From an uncultured Ureaplasma sp. (GTDB lineage: Bacteria > Bacillota_I > Bacilli_A > Mycoplasmatales > Mycoplasmoidaceae), in the NCBI GenBank assembly GCA_902782585.1, contig CACZNK010000044.1, forward strand, positions 1-8,753: a DNA stretch of 8,753 bases, written 5' to 3'. The notes below the pieces were generated by a model. It saw only the letters and a program-made list of their open reading frames with translations. It did no database searches and was not told the origin of the DNA. Made by a program: the position numbers and the translations under genes. Of the stretch, positions 7,656-8,753 are shown piece after piece; the first letter of the stretch is position 1; the number at the start of each line of letters is the position of its first letter.

Positions 7656-8557
7656 TGAATAAATTATTACCAAAAATTATTGTAATTGTTGGTCCCACAA
7701 CTAGTCACAAAACTAAATTAGCAATTGAAATTGCTAATAAATTCAATGGTGAAATCATTAATGCTGATGCTTATCAAGTTTATAGTGACATGTCGATTGG
7801 TACAAATGCACCAACAAAAAATGAATTGAAAAGTGCTAAATTTCATTTAAATCAATTCATAAGTTTAAAAGATGAGTGGAATATAAAAAAATTCCAAACT
7901 TTATGTTTCAAAACTATTAATAATGTTTTAAAACAAAATAAATTACCAATTATTGTTGGAGGTAGTAATTTATATGTTGATTCTGTAATTAAAAATTATG
8001 ATTTAACAGCCAATAAAAGATCTTTTGAATATGATCAATTTGGTAATTTAAAACTTTTTAATTTATTAAAAAAACAAAATCCAATACTTGCTAAAAAAAT
8101 TGGTATTAACAATCATCGTAGACTAACTAGAGCACTAGAAGTTATTAATCAAAAAAATGATAAAAATGCTTTAAGGAAAACCAATAAAAATATATATCAA
8201 TATTTAATGATTGAGTGTAATTATTCAACTCGCCAACAACTATATGATTCCATAAATCATAAAGTTGATGAAATGGTTAAATTAGGATGAGAAAATGAGA
8301 TTAAATTTATTATCAAAAAATATCCAAAAACTAATTTAACAAATTTTATTGGTTTTAAAGCTATAGGATATATTGATATTTATTTGGCAATTAAAAACAA
8401 TACTAAAGTTAATTATGATTTGATTAAGCAGAAAATCCGGCGTTATGCAAAAAGACAAATCACTTGAATAAAAAACAAATATCCAAAACATATATTATTT
8501 AATCAAAAAAACAAGAAACAAATATTTAATGCAATTAATAAATGAATAAAAAAGTAA
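7655..8557 (+). CDS. miaA: tRNA dimethylallyltransferase
   Basis: MiaA adds a dimethylallyl group to A37 of tRNAs reading UNN codons (i6A). The protein is 300 residues, near the bacterial norm. It has a P-loop-like GPTTSHKT (13-20), IINADAYQVYSDMSIGT (34-50) with the conserved Asp38, Gln41 and Tyr43, VGGSNLYVDS, NHRRLTRALEV (153-163), FIGFKAIGYID, and RRYAKRQITWIKN near the C-terminus. The P-loop glycine before Lys19 is replaced by His18 (codon CAC). Trp codons after residue 211 are TGA. The start overlaps the reductase stop by one base (TAATG), with a good AGGA site 7 nt upstream inside the reductase gene, showing tight coupling. The last 16 bases overlap hemW. All other family blocks are intact, so I read it as functional, with ATP/diphosphate-site behaviour uncertain. 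Confidence 0.94.
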
Positions 8558-8753
8558 ATAGTTTATATATTCACATTCCTTTTTGTAAGTCTATTTGTAG
8601 TTATTGTGATTTTGTAAGAATGGTATCTAAAACACAAAAACAAGAAGATAACTATGTTAATCTAATTTGTAAACAAATTAAAAAACAATGTAAAAACAAA
8701 TTTGAAACAATTTATATAGGTGGTGGAACTCCCAATTCTTTAAATTTAAATAA
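8542..8753 (+). CDS. hemW: Radical-SAM heme chaperone HemW-like protein, 3'-truncated by the window
   Basis: The first 70 residues are visible and the frame is open to the window edge. YIHIPFCKSICSYCDF holds the CxxxCxxC cluster motif that binds the radical-SAM 4Fe-4S centre, with the extra family-typical aromatic residue in CSYC and Phe after Asp; IYIGGGTPNSL is the SAM-binding GGTP motif. This pattern fits the HemW (formerly HemN-like) group rather than the true coproporphyrinogen dehydrogenase HemN. Mollicutes do not usually make heme, so a coproporphyrinogen role is unlikely and the real function is open. The ATG lies inside the end of miaA (16-nt overlap) and has no Shine-Dalgarno, so re-initiation after miaA translation is likely. 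The reductase at the head of the operon could help reduce the cluster (inference). Confidence 0.88.
   Translation, partial: MNKKVNSLYIHIPFCKSICSYCDFVRMVSKTQKQEDNYVNLICKQIKKQCKNKFETIYIGGGTPNSLNLN

Overview
The window is very AT-rich bacterial DNA that reads through only if TGA is tryptophan. Conserved Trp positions in nearly every gene are TGA codons (for example the HWPE motif of the flavodiiron protein, DQWDW of AsnA and TGWT of Hpt), while every gene ends in TAA or TAG. Genetic code 4, low GC, tight gene packing and gene content (hpt-ftsH, asnA, APC permease, a heme-free setting for hemW) point to a mollicute (Mycoplasma/Ureaplasma/Spiroplasma relatives). I cannot name the species. A code-11 gene finder would break most of these genes into pieces at the TGA codons.

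Layout. (1) 1-765 (+): 3' two thirds of an FprA-type flavodiiron protein, cut by the window edge. (2) 814-1008 (+): a small lysine-rich orphan ORF. (3) 1042-3644 (-): an APC-family amino-acid permease followed 23 bp later by asnA, a likely two-gene unit. (4) 3645-3922: a 278-bp non-coding stretch with inverted repeats. (5) 3923-6671 (-): hpt and ftsH, 4 bp apart; their order is conserved in Firmicutes and mollicutes. (6) 6672-6719: a 48-bp divergent promoter region with a self-complementary -10 element. (7) 6720-8753 (+): a compact operon of a TrxB-like ferredoxin/flavodoxin-NADP reductase (no CxxC), miaA and hemW, joined by overlaps of 1 and 16 nt; hemW runs off the window.

How the parts may work together. 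The permease and AsnA probably link amino-acid uptake to asparagine synthesis. Hpt does purine salvage, and FtsH does membrane protein quality control. The reductase could supply electrons to the radical-SAM protein HemW and/or to the flavodiiron O2/NO reductase encoded at the left end; this is inference from neighbourhood and cofactor logic only. No mobile element, CRISPR array, tRNA or rRNA was seen. The window is mostly ordinary core genome. The best second-look items are a Gly-to-His change in the MiaA P-loop, the CxxC-less reductase in an operon with hemW, the symmetric divergent promoter and the orphan small ORF.
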